Origin: Micromonospora sp. Llam0
GTDB taxonomy: Bacteria > Actinomycetota > Actinomycetes > Mycobacteriales > Micromonosporaceae
Assembly (NCBI RefSeq): GCF_003751085.1
Contig: NZ_RJJY01000002.1
Coordinates: 1,302,001-1,366,000, forward strand
DNA: 64,000 nt
Direction: 5' to 3'
The notes under the pieces were generated by a model. That model was not told the DNA's origin. It saw only the letters and a list, made by a program, of their open reading frames with translations, and searched no databases. Position numbers and translations under genes: made by a program. This document shows, piece by piece, positions 24,230 to 33,856 of the stretch. How positions within the stretch are numbered: position 1 is the stretch's first letter; each line of letters begins with the position of its first letter.

Positions 24230-26494
24230 GTGTCGATACTCTCCCGGCGGCGGACCGTTCCGCTCGCTGTCACCGCGGTGGCGGCGCTGACCGCCACCGC
24301 CCTCACCGCCGCTGCCCCCGCGCAAGCGCAGGACGAGGCACCCGAACAGATCGTCAACGGCACCTTCGACGACGGTCACGCCCCCTGGTGGGGCACCCCC
24401 AACATCACCCTCGACTCCAGCAGCCAGCAGCTCTGCGCCGACATCCCCGGTGGCACCGTCAACCCGTGGGACGTCATCATCGGCCAGGACGACGTCCCGC
24501 TGGTCGCCGGCGAGACGTACGAATACAAGTTCTTCGCCACCGCCACCCCCAACAAGGTGATCCGGGCGCTGATCCAACTGCCGGTCGACCCGTGGACCCA
24601 GTTCATGGCGGCCAACCCCGAGGTCAGCGTCTCCGGCAACAACTACACGTACACCTTCACCGCCCCGACCGACCTGCCCAACGCCCAGGTCGCCTTCCAG
24701 GTCGGCGGCAGCACCGACCCGTGGCGGCTCTGCCTCGACGACGTGTCGCTGCGCGGCGGCGCCGAACCGGAGGAGTACGTGCCGGACACCGGACCCCGGG
24801 TACGGGTCAACCAGGTCGGCTACCTGCCGAAGGGGCCGAAGAACGCCACCCTTGTCACCGACGCCACCGACCCGCTGCCGTGGAAACTGTACGACTCAGG
24901 CGGCAAGGTCGTCGTCAACGGCAAGACGAAGCCGCGTGGGCTGGACGAATCCTCCGGGCAGAACGTCCACGCGATCACGTTCAGCCGCTTCGTCCGGCCC
25001 GGCACCGGCTACACGCTGGTCGCCGACGGCGAGACGAGCCACCCGTTCGAGATCGGCACCACCTTCTACACGCAGTTGCGTGCCGACGCGCTGAAGTTCT
25101 ACTACACCCAGCGCAGCGGCATCGAGATCCTGGACGACCTGCGCCCCGGCTACGGCCGCCCGGCCGGGCACGTCGGCGTCGAACCCAACCAGGGCGACCT
25201 TGAAGTGCCCTGCCAGCCCGGCGTCTGTGACTACACCCTGGACGTCTCCGGCGGCTGGTACGACGCCGGTGACCACGGCAAGTACGTCGTCAACGGTGGC
25301 ATCTCCGTCTACCAGCTGATGAGCGAGTACGAGCGTGGTCTGCGGGTCGGCCACGGCAAGCCGTGGCTGCAGCGTGACGGCGTGCTCGACCTGCCGGAGA
25401 GCGGCAACAAGCTGCCGGACATCCTCGACGAGGTCCGCTGGCAGCAGGAGTTCATGCTCAAGATGCAGGTCCCGGCCGGGCAACCGCTGGCCGGCATGGC
25501 CCATCACAAGATCCACGACGCCGCGTGGACCGGTCTGCCGCTGCTGCCGCACCTCGACTCCCAGCTGCGGGAGCTGCACCCGCCGTCGACCGCCGCCACG
25601 CTCAACCTGGCGGCCACCGCCGCCCAGGCGGCGCGGGTGTTCGCGCCGTACGACGAGGCCTTCGCCGACCGCAACCTGCACGCGGCCCGCGACGCGTGGG
25701 CGGCGGCCAAGGCCAACCCCGAGATGTACGCCGACCCGGCCGACGCCACCGGCGGCGGCGCCTACGATGACGTCGACGTCACCGACGAGTTCTACTGGGC
25801 GGCCGCCGAGCTCTACCTGACCACCGGGGAGCGCGAGTTCCGCGACTTCGTGCTCGCCTCGCCGCACCACACCGGTGACATCTTCGAGGAAGGCGCCTTC
25901 AGCTGGCAGTGGACCGCGCCGCTCGGCCGGATGGCGCTGGCCACGGTGCCGAACAGCCTGCCGGGCTGGTGGCAGGTGCGGGCGTCGGTGATCGAGGCGG
26001 CCGACCGCTACCTGGCCACGCTCAAGGCCCACCCGTACGGCATCCCGTACACCCCGGTCGGCAACATCTACGACTGGGGTTCGAACAGCGTCGTCGTCAA
26101 CAACGCGATCGTGATCGCCACCGCCTACGACCTGACCGGCAAGGAGAAGTACCGCGACGGGGTGCTGCAGTCGATGGACTACATCTTCGGCCGCAACGCG
26201 CTGAACATCTCCTACGTCACCGGCTACGGCACGGTGTCGTCGCAGAACCAGCACTCCCGCTGGTACGCCCGGCAGCTCAACCCCGAGCTGCCGAACCCGC
26301 CGCGCGGCACGCTCGCCGGTGGTCCGAACTCGTCGATCCAGGACCCGGTGGCGCAGCGGCTGCTGACCGGCTGCGCGCCGCAGTTCTGCTACGTCGACGA
26401 CATCGAGTCCTGGTCCACCAACGAGCTGACCATCAACTGGAACGCCCCGCTGGCCTGGATCGCGGCCTTCATCGTCGACCAGGGCCGCGGCTGA
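24230..26494 (+). CDS. secreted GH9 endoglucanase with N-terminal carbohydrate-binding and Ig-like domains
   Basis: 754 residues from GTG 24230, with AAAGGA 8 bases upstream. Signal peptide of about 35 residues ending APAQAQ. Residues 40-190 form a CBM4/9-type jelly roll ([16 protein letters not shown] start). Residues 195-285 are a CelD_N Ig-like domain ([19 protein letters not shown]). The GH9 barrel follows: [14 protein letters not shown] supplies the catalytic base pair D345/D348, and E732 in [13 protein letters not shown] is the acid. It cleaves internal or processive beta-1,4 bonds of cellulose outside the cell and is controlled by the upstream CebR box. Confidence 0.95.
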   Translation: MSILSRRRTVPLAVTAVAALTATALTAAAPAQAQDEAPEQIVNGTFDDGHAPWWGTPNITLDSSSQQLCADIPGGTVNPWDVIIGQDDVPLVAGETYEYKFFATATPNKVIRALIQLPVDPWTQFMAANPEVSVSGNNYTYTFTAPTDLPNAQVAFQVGGSTDPWRLCLDDVSLRGGAEPEEYVPDTGPRVRVNQVGYLPKGPKNATLVTDATDPLPWKLYDSGGKVVVNGKTKPRGLDESSGQNVHAITFSRFVRPGTGYTLVADGETSHPFEIGTTFYTQLRADALKFYYTQRSGIEILDDLRPGYGRPAGHVGVEPNQGDLEVPCQPGVCDYTLDVSGGWYDAGDHGKYVVNGGISVYQLMSEYERGLRVGHGKPWLQRDGVLDLPESGNKLPDILDEVRWQQEFMLKMQVPAGQPLAGMAHHKIHDAAWTGLPLLPHLDSQLRELHPPSTAATLNLAATAAQAARVFAPYDEAFADRNLHAARDAWAAAKANPEMYADPADATGGGAYDDVDVTDEFYWAAAELYLTTGEREFRDFVLASPHHTGDIFEEGAFSWQWTAPLGRMALATVPNSLPGWWQVRASVIEAADRYLATLKAHPYGIPYTPVGNIYDWGSNSVVVNNAIVIATAYDLTGKEKYRDGVLQSMDYIFGRNALNISYVTGYGTVSSQNQHSRWYARQLNPELPNPPRGTLAGGPNSSIQDPVAQRLLTGCAPQFCYVDDIESWSTNELTINWNAPLAWIAAFIVDQGRG

Positions 26495-26537
26495 TCCACA
26501 CCCCTGCGCCGCCCGGGCGGGCACCGGACCGTGGAGG

Positions 26538-28955
26538 TCAGAACGTGTAGGTCCGGGCGACGGTCACCAGTTCGCTGGTGTGCGAGCCGGCCACCCCGAC
26601 CCCGGTCGGCCGGGGAGTGAACCCGGGCAGGTCGGCCAGGCCGTCGCTACCGTCGGCCACCCGTACCCGGACCGGGTCGGCGGCGGCGTCCGCGCCGTCG
26701 CCGACCCGCAGCACCAGCACGACCTCCAGCCCCTGCGGCGGCGGGGCGTGGAACACCGTCCCGAAGCTCCACCCGTCGCCGGACGAGGTGCCGGTCGGCT
26801 CGACCGGCACCTCCCGGCCGGCGACCGTCGCCGACACCATCTCGGGCCCGTCGGCCGCCACGTGCAGCCCCACCAGCCGGACCGGTCGCTGCTGCAGCAG
26901 CCGCAACCGCAGGGTCCGCAGCCCGTCGGCGGCCACCCCGCTGTCGTCGAGCAGGTCCAGCGCCGGGGCCGGCAGGTCCGCCGCCTCGGCCGGCCCGGTA
27001 CGCAGTGGATGGTCGCCGATCAGCGGGAACTCGTCCGCCACCGAGGCGGTCTGGTCGACGTACCCGGCGGTCCACGGCTGCGGCCGGGTCTCCCGGCTCA
27101 ACCAGCGGGCCTCACCGGAGTCGGTGTCCAGCGCGTACATCAGCTGGGTCGGCACCGGATGGTCGGCGTCGAACCGGTCCATGACGAAGCCGACCACGGC
27201 CAGCACCAGCGCGGCGAGCCCGGCGGCGACCGCCGGCACCGGCCCGGCCCGGCGGGCCCGGACCGCGGCGACGCCGCGCTGCCCGCCGGCCTGCGGCAGC
27301 AGCAGGTCCAGCACCGGCAACGTGGCCAACGCCAGCAGTGTCGCCACGAACGCGGCGGCGGCGGCCAGGCCCATGCCCAGCGCCGGGAAGAGCAACACCA
27401 CCGTCGGCGCCAGCAGCAGCACGCCGACCGTCGCCCCGGCGGCCAACGCCACCACCGGCCACGGGCCGGTGATCCGCAGCGACAGCGCGACCAGGCAACC
27501 GGCCGTGCCGGCCAGCGCCGGCAGCGTCGCCAGGTACGACCCGCCGGGGGCGAGGGCGGCGAGCAGCAGACCGATCAGGGCCAACCAGGCCAGCCCCCCG
27601 ACGGCCAGCGCCGCCGGGCCGACCCGCCGCCGCAGCAACGCGTACCAGGTGAAGATCACGGCCGTGGTCAGCGCCAGCACCGCCAGCCGGTACGGCACCG
27701 GCCGGTACGGGTCGAGCAGGTCGGCGTACTCCGGCCGGAGCCGGACCACGACGGTCCACAGCAGCTGCGCGGCGGCCGACGCGGCGACCAGCGGGATCGC
27801 CGCCAGCCCGAACCCGGCGGCGAGTCGCGGCCAGTCGGCCCGGCCGCGTCGCCGGGTCGCCCAGGCCAGTACGCCGACCGCGACGGCGGCCAGCACCGCC
27901 AACGGCCAGGTCAGCGCGCCGGAGTAGCGGGCCAGCCCGAGCGGGGTGGGAAAGTAGGTGGCGTCGGAGTCGGCGGACAGCGCCGGGATGTCCGCCGCGC
28001 CGAACCCGCGTGCCAGGCCGAGGGTGTTGTCGCCGTGGTGCTGCAGGCTGGCCCGGTCCATCGACCCGGGGGTGTCCTGCGGGGTGTGGTAGACGGCCGA
28101 TCCGTCGATGTACGCCGAGTTCAGCCCGGCGAAGCCGGCGTCCAGGAACGGGGTGAAGTCGGTGTCGTTGGGCAGCAGCCGGTAGACCTCGACGGCGAAC
28201 GACGTGCCGACCGGGTGCGGGGCGGCCCGGCCGAACACGTCGACCAGGGCGGCGTTGTCGCGGGACGTCTCGAAGGTGACCACCGGCCCGCCGCTGCCCC
28301 GCGCCTCCAGGTTGAGCACCACGCTGTCGTCGGCGTCGGCCAGCGGATGCCCGGCGACGAACGCCGCCGCCCCGCACAGGCAGGCCTCCTCGGCGTCGGT
28401 GAACAGCAGCACCACGTCGTTACGCGGCCGGTCACCTCCGGTGATGGCGCGGGCCACCTCCAGCAGGGTGCCGACGCCGGCGCCGTCGTCGTTGGCCCCC
28501 GGACTCACCTGGACCGAGTCGTAGTGGGTGACCAGCACGACCCGTCCGGTCGGGTCGGTCCCCGGGATCTGGGCGACCACGTTGCGTACCCGGGCCAGGG
28601 TGGCGCCGCTGGCCGCGCCGCTGAGCTGCCCGGCCTCGACACCGACCGCGTCCTGCGTCTGCGGTGCCAGCCCCAGCCCGGTCAACGTGTCGACCAGGTA
28701 GTCGCGGACCTCGTCGTTGGCGGCGCTGCCGGTCGGGTGCGGCCGCCGGGCGATCCGTTCGATGTGCTGGTGGGCCCGGTCCACGCTGAACTCGGTGGCC
28801 GGCGCGTCGACGCCACGCGGCGCGGGTGGGCGCAGGTCGACCAGTGCGGCGGCGGCCACCAGGCCGAGGGCGGCCAGCGCGGCGAGCGCGGCAGCCGGCC
28901 GCCGTCGGGGCCGGGCGAACGCCCGGTGGGCGGCGGCGACGAGGGGTACGCCCAT
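26538..28955 (-). CDS. membrane M28 aminopeptidase with multi-pass C-terminal half
   Basis: 805 residues. AGGAG lies six bases before ATG 28955, chosen over an upstream GTG. A signal anchor at about residues 20-40 precedes the M28 domain: VTHYDSVQVSPGANDDGAG, LFTDAEEACLCGA, and YHTPQDTPGS supply the zinc-binding His, Asp, Glu-Glu and His. Then come about eight membrane helices and a C-terminal soluble beta-rich domain. This layout is that of vacuolar/ER-type Fxna-like peptidases, with the active site outside the membrane. It converges with the cellulase gene. Confidence 0.9.
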   Translation of the reverse strand: MGVPLVAAAHRAFARPRRRPAAALAALAALGLVAAAALVDLRPPAPRGVDAPATEFSVDRAHQHIERIARRPHPTGSAANDEVRDYLVDTLTGLGLAPQTQDAVGVEAGQLSGAASGATLARVRNVVAQIPGTDPTGRVVLVTHYDSVQVSPGANDDGAGVGTLLEVARAITGGDRPRNDVVLLFTDAEEACLCGAAAFVAGHPLADADDSVVLNLEARGSGGPVVTFETSRDNAALVDVFGRAAPHPVGTSFAVEVYRLLPNDTDFTPFLDAGFAGLNSAYIDGSAVYHTPQDTPGSMDRASLQHHGDNTLGLARGFGAADIPALSADSDATYFPTPLGLARYSGALTWPLAVLAAVAVGVLAWATRRRGRADWPRLAAGFGLAAIPLVAASAAAQLLWTVVVRLRPEYADLLDPYRPVPYRLAVLALTTAVIFTWYALLRRRVGPAALAVGGLAWLALIGLLLAALAPGGSYLATLPALAGTAGCLVALSLRITGPWPVVALAAGATVGVLLLAPTVVLLFPALGMGLAAAAAFVATLLALATLPVLDLLLPQAGGQRGVAAVRARRAGPVPAVAAGLAALVLAVVGFVMDRFDADHPVPTQLMYALDTDSGEARWLSRETRPQPWTAGYVDQTASVADEFPLIGDHPLRTGPAEAADLPAPALDLLDDSGVAADGLRTLRLRLLQQRPVRLVGLHVAADGPEMVSATVAGREVPVEPTGTSSGDGWSFGTVFHAPPPQGLEVVLVLRVGDGADAAADPVRVRVADGSDGLADLPGFTPRPTGVGVAGSHTSELVTVARTYTF

Positions 28956-29163
28956 GGTGCTCTCCTGCGCTGCGGGGGTAAAGGTGCCTACATCCTGCCC
29001 AACCTCGGCCGGCCGGGTCACCGGGCATCGGCCGGGTGGCCTAGTTTGTGAATGTTCCCGTAGTTGTGTGCCCTGGTCGGCTGGGAGACGATCAGCGGGT
29101 CATCGAGAAGGAGCCCACCATCGATACTCACCTGGCTCGGCGGCGGACCAGTAGCAGGCCGGT

Positions 29164-30390
29164 ATGACCGGTTCGTCAGTCGTTCCGCCCCGTTCCTATC
29201 CTCGGTCCGAGCCGGGCCCGCCGATTCCTGTCCCGCCGGCGGAGCGGCTGCGGGTGCTGCTGGTCGAGGACGACGAGGCCGACGCGTTCCTGGTCGGCGA
29301 GCTGCTGGCCGAGGCGCAGGCGGCCGTCGACCTGGTGGTGGCGAACAGCCTGAACCAGGCCCGGGAGCGGATCGCCGGGGTCGACTGCGTCCTGCTCGAC
29401 CTGGGTCTGCCGGACGCGCAGGGGCTGGACGGTCTGCGCCGGGTGCTCGGCGTGGCCGGCCGGGCGGCGGTCTGCGTACTGACCGGGCGTCAGGACGAGC
29501 ACCTCGGCATCGGCGCGGTCACCGAAGGTGCCCAGGACTACCTGGTCAAGGGCCAGGTCGACGGGGTCCTGCTGAGCCGGGCGCTGCGGTACGCCGTCGA
29601 GCGCAAGCGGGCCGACGAGAACGCCCGCCGGCTTCGGGAGGTCGAGCTGCGGCAGGCCGAGTCGGCCCGGCTGGAGCGCGGCCTGCTGCCGCAGCCGCTG
29701 ATGGACACCGACGAGGTGTCGGTGCACACCTTCTACCGGCCGGGTCGGCACGCCGCGCTGATCGGCGGCGACTTCTTCGACGTGGTGCAGACCACCCCGG
29801 AACGGATCGACCTGATCGTCGGCGACGTCTGCGGGCACGGCGTCGACGAGGCCGCGCTCGGGGTCGAGCTGCGGGTCGCCTGGCGGGCGCTGGTGCTGGC
29901 CGGGGTGGCCGACGACGCGGTGCTGCCGGCGCTGGAGCAGGTGCTGATGAGCGAGCGCCGGCTGCGGGAGATCTTCGCCACGGTGGCCGCCGTCCGGCTG
30001 GACCTGGCCGCGAACCGGGCCACTGTACGGTTGGCGGGACATCCGCCGCCGCTGCTGTTCCGCCACGGCCAGGTCGTGCCGGTGCCCGCCCCGGGCGGCC
30101 TGCTGCTCGGCGTCCACCCCCGCCCTCCCCGCGCCTTCGAGGTGGAGTTCGACGCCGATGAGTGGTCCCTGTTGATGTACACCGACGGTCTGATCGAGGG
30201 GCGGCTCGGCGACTCCGACGAACGGCTGGACGTGGCCGGCCTGCAGCGGCTGGTGGCCGAGCCGGCGGCCCGGGACGTCCCGCTGCCGGCGCTGCCCGGC
30301 TGGCTGGTCGGGCAGGCCGAGGAAATCAACGGTGGCCCGCTCGCCGACGACGTGGCGATGCTGCTGGTCAGCCGGGGCGGTGGCCGGTGA
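29164..30390 (+). CDS. receiver-PP2C (SpoIIE-type) phosphatase
   Basis: 408 residues. Residues 28-150 are a receiver: RVLLVEDDEADAFLVGELL, phosphoacceptor D79 in CVLLDLGLPDAQG and VKGQ. After a coiled-coil linker, residues 195-405 form a PPM/SpoIIE phosphatase: LIGGDFFDVVQTTPERIDLI, GDVCGHGVDEA, LMYTDGLIEGR, LADDVAMLLV give the Mn/Mg-binding Asp residues. Such proteins dephosphorylate anti-sigma-factor antagonists in RsbU-type pathways. Its stop overlaps the downstream histidine kinase GTG. Confidence 0.92.
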   Translation: MTGSSVVPPRSYPRSEPGPPIPVPPAERLRVLLVEDDEADAFLVGELLAEAQAAVDLVVANSLNQARERIAGVDCVLLDLGLPDAQGLDGLRRVLGVAGRAAVCVLTGRQDEHLGIGAVTEGAQDYLVKGQVDGVLLSRALRYAVERKRADENARRLREVELRQAESARLERGLLPQPLMDTDEVSVHTFYRPGRHAALIGGDFFDVVQTTPERIDLIVGDVCGHGVDEAALGVELRVAWRALVLAGVADDAVLPALEQVLMSERRLREIFATVAAVRLDLAANRATVRLAGHPPPLLFRHGQVVPVPAPGGLLLGVHPRPPRAFEVEFDADEWSLLMYTDGLIEGRLGDSDERLDVAGLQRLVAEPAARDVPLPALPGWLVGQAEEINGGPLADDVAMLLVSRGGGR

Positions 30391-31973
30391 CCGTCGGCCC
30401 GGTCGGCCGGTTGACGCTGCGCGCCCGGGTGACGCTGCTCTGCGTGGTGGTGGGCGGCCTGCTGGCGGTGCTGGCCGGCGGCGCGGCCCTGGTCGCCCGG
30501 GCCAACCAGGACCACATCGACACCGTACTGACCCAGGTCGGCCCGCTGCGGGCCGACGCGGAGAGCCTGCTGACCGTGCTGGTCGACCAGGAGACCGGGG
30601 TACGCGGCTACGCGGTCTCCGGCGACCCGGCCGATCTCGAACCGTACCGGCAGGGGGTCGCCCGGGAGCGGCAGCTGCTCGACCACATGCTCGGGCTGAC
30701 CGGCCCGGACGACCCGCTGCGCGCCCAGATCGAGGCGGTCGCCGACCAGTCGCAGCAGTGGCGCGACCGGGTCGCCGAGCCGGCGATCGCCGCCGTCGAG
30801 GCGGACGGGACCGCCGCCGGGCAGACGCTGCTCGACGACGCCGCCCGGCAGCGGTTCGACACGCTGCGGACCGACGTCGACCAGTTGCAGGCGGACATCC
30901 TGGTGGTCCGGGACCAGGTCGCGGCGGACGCCCGGGGCACCAGCCGGACGCTGGCCGGCCTGCTGGCCGTCGCGGCGGCGGTGGTGGTGCTGGCCGGGGT
31001 GGTGCTGCTGATGTCGCTGAACCGCCTGGTGATCGGCCCGGTCACCGGTCTCGCCGCCCAGGTGCGGCAGGTGGCCAACGGCGCGTACCAGCGGGACATC
31101 GCCAACGTCGGGCCGCCGGAGCTGGCCGCGTTGGCCAGCGACGTCGACGGCATGCGGCGCAAGATCGCCGCCGATCTGGCCGAGGTACGGGAGTCCCGGG
31201 AACGGGTCGAGTGGGTGAACAGCCAGCTGCAGCAGCAGGCCGAGGAGCTGGTCCGGTCCAACCGTGACCTGGAGCAGTTCGCCTACGTGGCGTCGCACGA
31301 CCTGCAGGAGCCGCTGCGCAAGGTGGCCAGCTTCTGCCAGCTGCTGCAGCGCCGGTACGCCGGTCAGCTGGACGCCCGCGCGGACCAGTACATCGCCTTC
31401 GCGGTCGACGGCGCGCAGCGGATGCAGCGGCTGATCAACGACCTGCTGGCGTTCTCCCGGATCGGCCGGGTGACCTCCGGTTTCACCGAGGTCGACCTGA
31501 ACAAGGTGATGACCGAGGTGGCCGGCCAGACCGAGGCGAGCCGGGAGTACGCCGGCGGCGAGTTGACCTGGTCGCAGTTGCCGGTAATCCCCGGTGAGGA
31601 GCCGTTGCTGACGAATCTGCTGGTCAACCTGGTCAGCAACGCGTTCAAGTTCCGCCAGCCGCAGGTGCCGCCCCGGGTGGAGATCTCCGCCCGTGAGCTG
31701 GACGGCGAGTGGGAGATCAGCTGCCGGGACAACGGCATCGGGATCGAGGCCGAGTTCGCCGACAAGATCTTCGTGATCTTCCAGCGGCTGCACTCGAAGG
31801 ACGCCTACCCGGGCACTGGGATCGGGCTGGCGATCGGCAAGAAGATCGTCGAGTACCACGGCGGCCGGATCTGGGTGGACACCCAGGTCGACGAGGGTAC
31901 GGCGATTCGTTTTACGCTTCCGGTGACCGCCCGCCCGGACCCGGCGTCCGCCGCGTCGGCTGACGGCGGCTGA
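30387..31973 (+). CDS. sensor histidine kinase, CHASE3-HAMP, phytochrome-like kinase domain
   Basis: 528 residues; GTG 30387 overlaps the phosphatase stop. One helix near residue 20, an extracellular CHASE3-like four-helix domain (VDQETGVRGYAVSGDP) to about residue 185, a second helix, HAMP linker to about 265, then HisKA with H304 in VASHDLQEPLRKVASF and HATPase with NLVSNAFKF, DNGIGIE and GTGIGLAI. The 3' end carries a 10-bp tandem repeat (31961-31980) containing the stop codon. It presumably phosphorylates the phosphatase receiver and/or the single-domain regulator downstream. Confidence 0.93.
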   Translation: MTVGPVGRLTLRARVTLLCVVVGGLLAVLAGGAALVARANQDHIDTVLTQVGPLRADAESLLTVLVDQETGVRGYAVSGDPADLEPYRQGVARERQLLDHMLGLTGPDDPLRAQIEAVADQSQQWRDRVAEPAIAAVEADGTAAGQTLLDDAARQRFDTLRTDVDQLQADILVVRDQVAADARGTSRTLAGLLAVAAAVVVLAGVVLLMSLNRLVIGPVTGLAAQVRQVANGAYQRDIANVGPPELAALASDVDGMRRKIAADLAEVRESRERVEWVNSQLQQQAEELVRSNRDLEQFAYVASHDLQEPLRKVASFCQLLQRRYAGQLDARADQYIAFAVDGAQRMQRLINDLLAFSRIGRVTSGFTEVDLNKVMTEVAGQTEASREYAGGELTWSQLPVIPGEEPLLTNLLVNLVSNAFKFRQPQVPPRVEISARELDGEWEISCRDNGIGIEAEFADKIFVIFQRLHSKDAYPGTGIGLAIGKKIVEYHGGRIWVDTQVDEGTAIRFTLPVTARPDPASAASADGG

Positions 31974-32000
31974 CGGCGGCGCGGACAAGGAGGCGATGGC

Positions 32001-32453
32001 GTGATGACCGAACCGGACGGCAAGAGCCCGATAGAGGTGCTGCTGGTCGAGGACGATCCGGGTGACGTGCTGATGACCCAGGAGGCGTTCGAGGAGCACA
32101 AGGTCCGTAACCGGCTCACCGTCGTCTCCGACGGCGCCGAGGCGCTGGCCTACCTGCGCCGGGAGGGCAAGTACGCCGACGCGGTGCTGCCCGACCTGAT
32201 CCTGCTCGACCTGAACCTGCCCCGGCGCGACGGCCGTGAGGTCCTCGAAGAGATAAAGAAGGACGACGAGCTGTGCCGGATCCCGGTGGTGGTGCTCACC
32301 ACCTCGCAGGCCGACCAGGACATCCTGCGCTCCTACCAGTTGCACGCGAACGCGTACGTGACCAAGCCGGTGGACTTCGAGCGGTTCATCGCGGTGATCC
32401 GGCAGATCGACGAGTTCTTCGTCAGCGTGGTGAAGCTGCCCCCGCGCGGCTGA
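32001..32453 (+). CDS. single-domain response regulator, Rcp1 type
   Basis: 150 residues if GTG 32001 is used, 149 from ATG 32004; AAGGAGG lies at 31987-31993. A lone receiver domain: [20 protein letters not shown], phosphoacceptor Asp in [24 protein letters not shown] and [11 protein letters not shown]. There is no output domain. The family (Rcp1/Spo0F-like) works as a phospho-relay partner of phytochrome-type kinases such as the one just upstream. Confidence 0.93.
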   Translation: MMTEPDGKSPIEVLLVEDDPGDVLMTQEAFEEHKVRNRLTVVSDGAEALAYLRREGKYADAVLPDLILLDLNLPRRDGREVLEEIKKDDELCRIPVVVLTTSQADQDILRSYQLHANAYVTKPVDFERFIAVIRQIDEFFVSVVKLPPRG

Positions 32454-32456
32454 GAC

Positions 32457-33257
32457 ATGATCGACGAGGTGGGTGAGCTGCTGCGGGAGGCGGCGGCGCG
32501 GGCGGTGCTGCCCTGGTTCAACCAGCTGTCCGCCGAGCACATCACCGAGAAGGCCCCGGGTGACCTGGTCACCGTCGCCGATCAGCAGGCCGAGGAGGTC
32601 ATCGCGGCCGGGCTGCGCCGGCTGGCGCCGGGTTCGGTGGTGGTCGGTGAGGAGGCGGTCGCCGTCGATCAGCGGCTGCTGCGCCGGCTGCGCGACGCCG
32701 GCCGGGTCTGGCTGGTCGACCCGATCGACGGTACGGCGAACTACGCGGCCGGCCGTCGGCCGTTCGTGATGATGGTGGCCCTGCTCGCCGCCGGTGCGCC
32801 GGTGGCGAGCTGGATCCTCGACCCGGTGGCCGGGTCGCTGGTGTCGGCCGAGCGCGGGTCCGGTTGCTGGGTGGACGGGGTACGGCTGACGTCGCCGTCG
32901 GCCACGCCACCGGTGGACCGGCTGCGCGGGGCGGTGCCGCTGGAGTATCTGCCGGTGCCGGTGCGGGCCGCCGTCGAGGCCGGCGGTGACCGGGTGGGTG
33001 CGGTGCTGCCGGGGCAGCGCTGCGCCGGCCGGGAGCACTGGGACATCGCCGCCGGCGAGCAGGACTTCGCGGTGTTCTGGCGGACCTTGCCGTGGGATCA
33101 CGTGCCGGGCACGCTGCTGGTGCGGGAGACCGGTGGGGTGGCGATGCGGCTGGACGGCAGCCCGTACGACTTCACCGACGACCGGTCGGGGCTGCTGGTG
33201 GCCCGGACCGACGCGGCCTGGCAGGAGGTACGGGCGGCGCTGTTGCCGGGCGGGTGA
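32457..33257 (+). CDS. inositol-monophosphatase-family phosphatase
   Basis: 266 residues. GDLVTVADQQAEEVI, VVGEEAV and the signature WLVDPIDGTANYAAG give the metal-binding Glu/Asp residues; later HWDIAAGEQDFAVFWRTLPW and the closing WDH region carry the second aspartate. This is the FIG superfamily, hydrolysing inositol-1-phosphate, histidinol phosphate or similar. It starts three bases after the regulator stop, so it appears to be in the signalling operon; its substrate is not determined from sequence. Confidence 0.88.
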   Translation: MIDEVGELLREAAARAVLPWFNQLSAEHITEKAPGDLVTVADQQAEEVIAAGLRRLAPGSVVVGEEAVAVDQRLLRRLRDAGRVWLVDPIDGTANYAAGRRPFVMMVALLAAGAPVASWILDPVAGSLVSAERGSGCWVDGVRLTSPSATPPVDRLRGAVPLEYLPVPVRAAVEAGGDRVGAVLPGQRCAGREHWDIAAGEQDFAVFWRTLPWDHVPGTLLVRETGGVAMRLDGSPYDFTDDRSGLLVARTDAAWQEVRAALLPGG

Positions 33258-33260
33258 CCC

Positions 33261-33551
33261 TCAGCCGCCGGCCGGCTGCCAGTCGACGGCGAGGCTTTCC
33301 CGGGCGCCGGCGCGTTCCAGGTGTTCGCCGACGAGGTACTCGACCCGGGCGAGCCCGATGTCGTCGTCGCTGTCGGCGTGCAGGGTGAGGCTGTCGTCGG
33401 TGGCGTCGATCCGGCAGGTGCCGAAACCGAAGTCGATCAGCCCCTGGTCGGCGGTCCATTTGACCGGTACGGCGGTGGCGAAGTGTTCGCACAGGTGGGT
33501 CAGGTGGCGCCGCGACCGTGGGGTCCGGACGTGAGCCTCGGATCGTGGCAC
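33261..33551 (-). CDS. DUF2218 family protein, iron-regulated
   Basis: 96 residues from GTG 33551, with GAGGA five bases upstream; GTG 33563 is an alternative with no ribosome site. HLTHLCEHFATAVPVKW, IDFGFGTCRIDA and ARVEYLVGEHLERAG match DUF2218, a small alpha/beta protein often found near siderophore or iron-uptake genes in actinobacteria. A strong iron box lies 26 bp upstream, so repression by IdeR/DtxR under iron sufficiency is likely. Confidence 0.85.
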   Translation of the reverse strand: MPRSEAHVRTPRSRRHLTHLCEHFATAVPVKWTADQGLIDFGFGTCRIDATDDSLTLHADSDDDIGLARVEYLVGEHLERAGARESLAVDWQPAGG

Positions 33552-33856
33552 CGGAATCCTCACTGGAGACTGTGGATAAGGTTAGGCTAGCTTAATTTAC
33601 TGGCCAGCTGCGGCACCGCCGGGATGGCTCTACGACACACCGACGGCCACAATCCGTAACCGCACTGATTTTGCGTGATGAGTTCATTGCTGCAGGTAAT
33701 AGTTGGGACTCGACTGCGCACCATCTGCATAGTGTGGTAATGCACTCGACGCGCCGGTGTTCCAGTGGCGACGGTGAAATCCGGTAAGCTGTGCCCGGTT
33801 TACGGACCGCGAGTTACCAGACCGCGAGCTGACAAGTGATCCAGGAGGACGCGACA
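33552..33856. other. AT-rich divergent intergenic region
   Basis: 305 nt between the DUF2218 gene and the coiled-coil cell-wall protein gene. It carries the iron box at its left end. The right part is moderately AT-rich; a weak TTGGGA / CATAGT pair at 33703-33733 (19-bp spacer) is the only promoter-like pattern seen for the rightward gene, followed by AGGAGG at 33843. Confidence 0.5.
33577..33595. promoter_or_regulatory. IdeR/DtxR-type iron box
   Basis: TAAGGTTAGGCTAGCTTAA matches the 19-bp iron-box consensus TTAGGTTAGGCTAACCTAA at 16 of 19 positions by eye. It lies just upstream of the DUF2218 start, in a promoter position, so iron-dependent repression is expected. Confidence 0.82.

Noticed and set aside
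26501..26520. Palindrome between the convergent cellulase and M28 peptidase genes as a terminator
   Set aside because: CCGCCCGGGCGG gives only a 4-bp stem with a tight loop, too weak to call.
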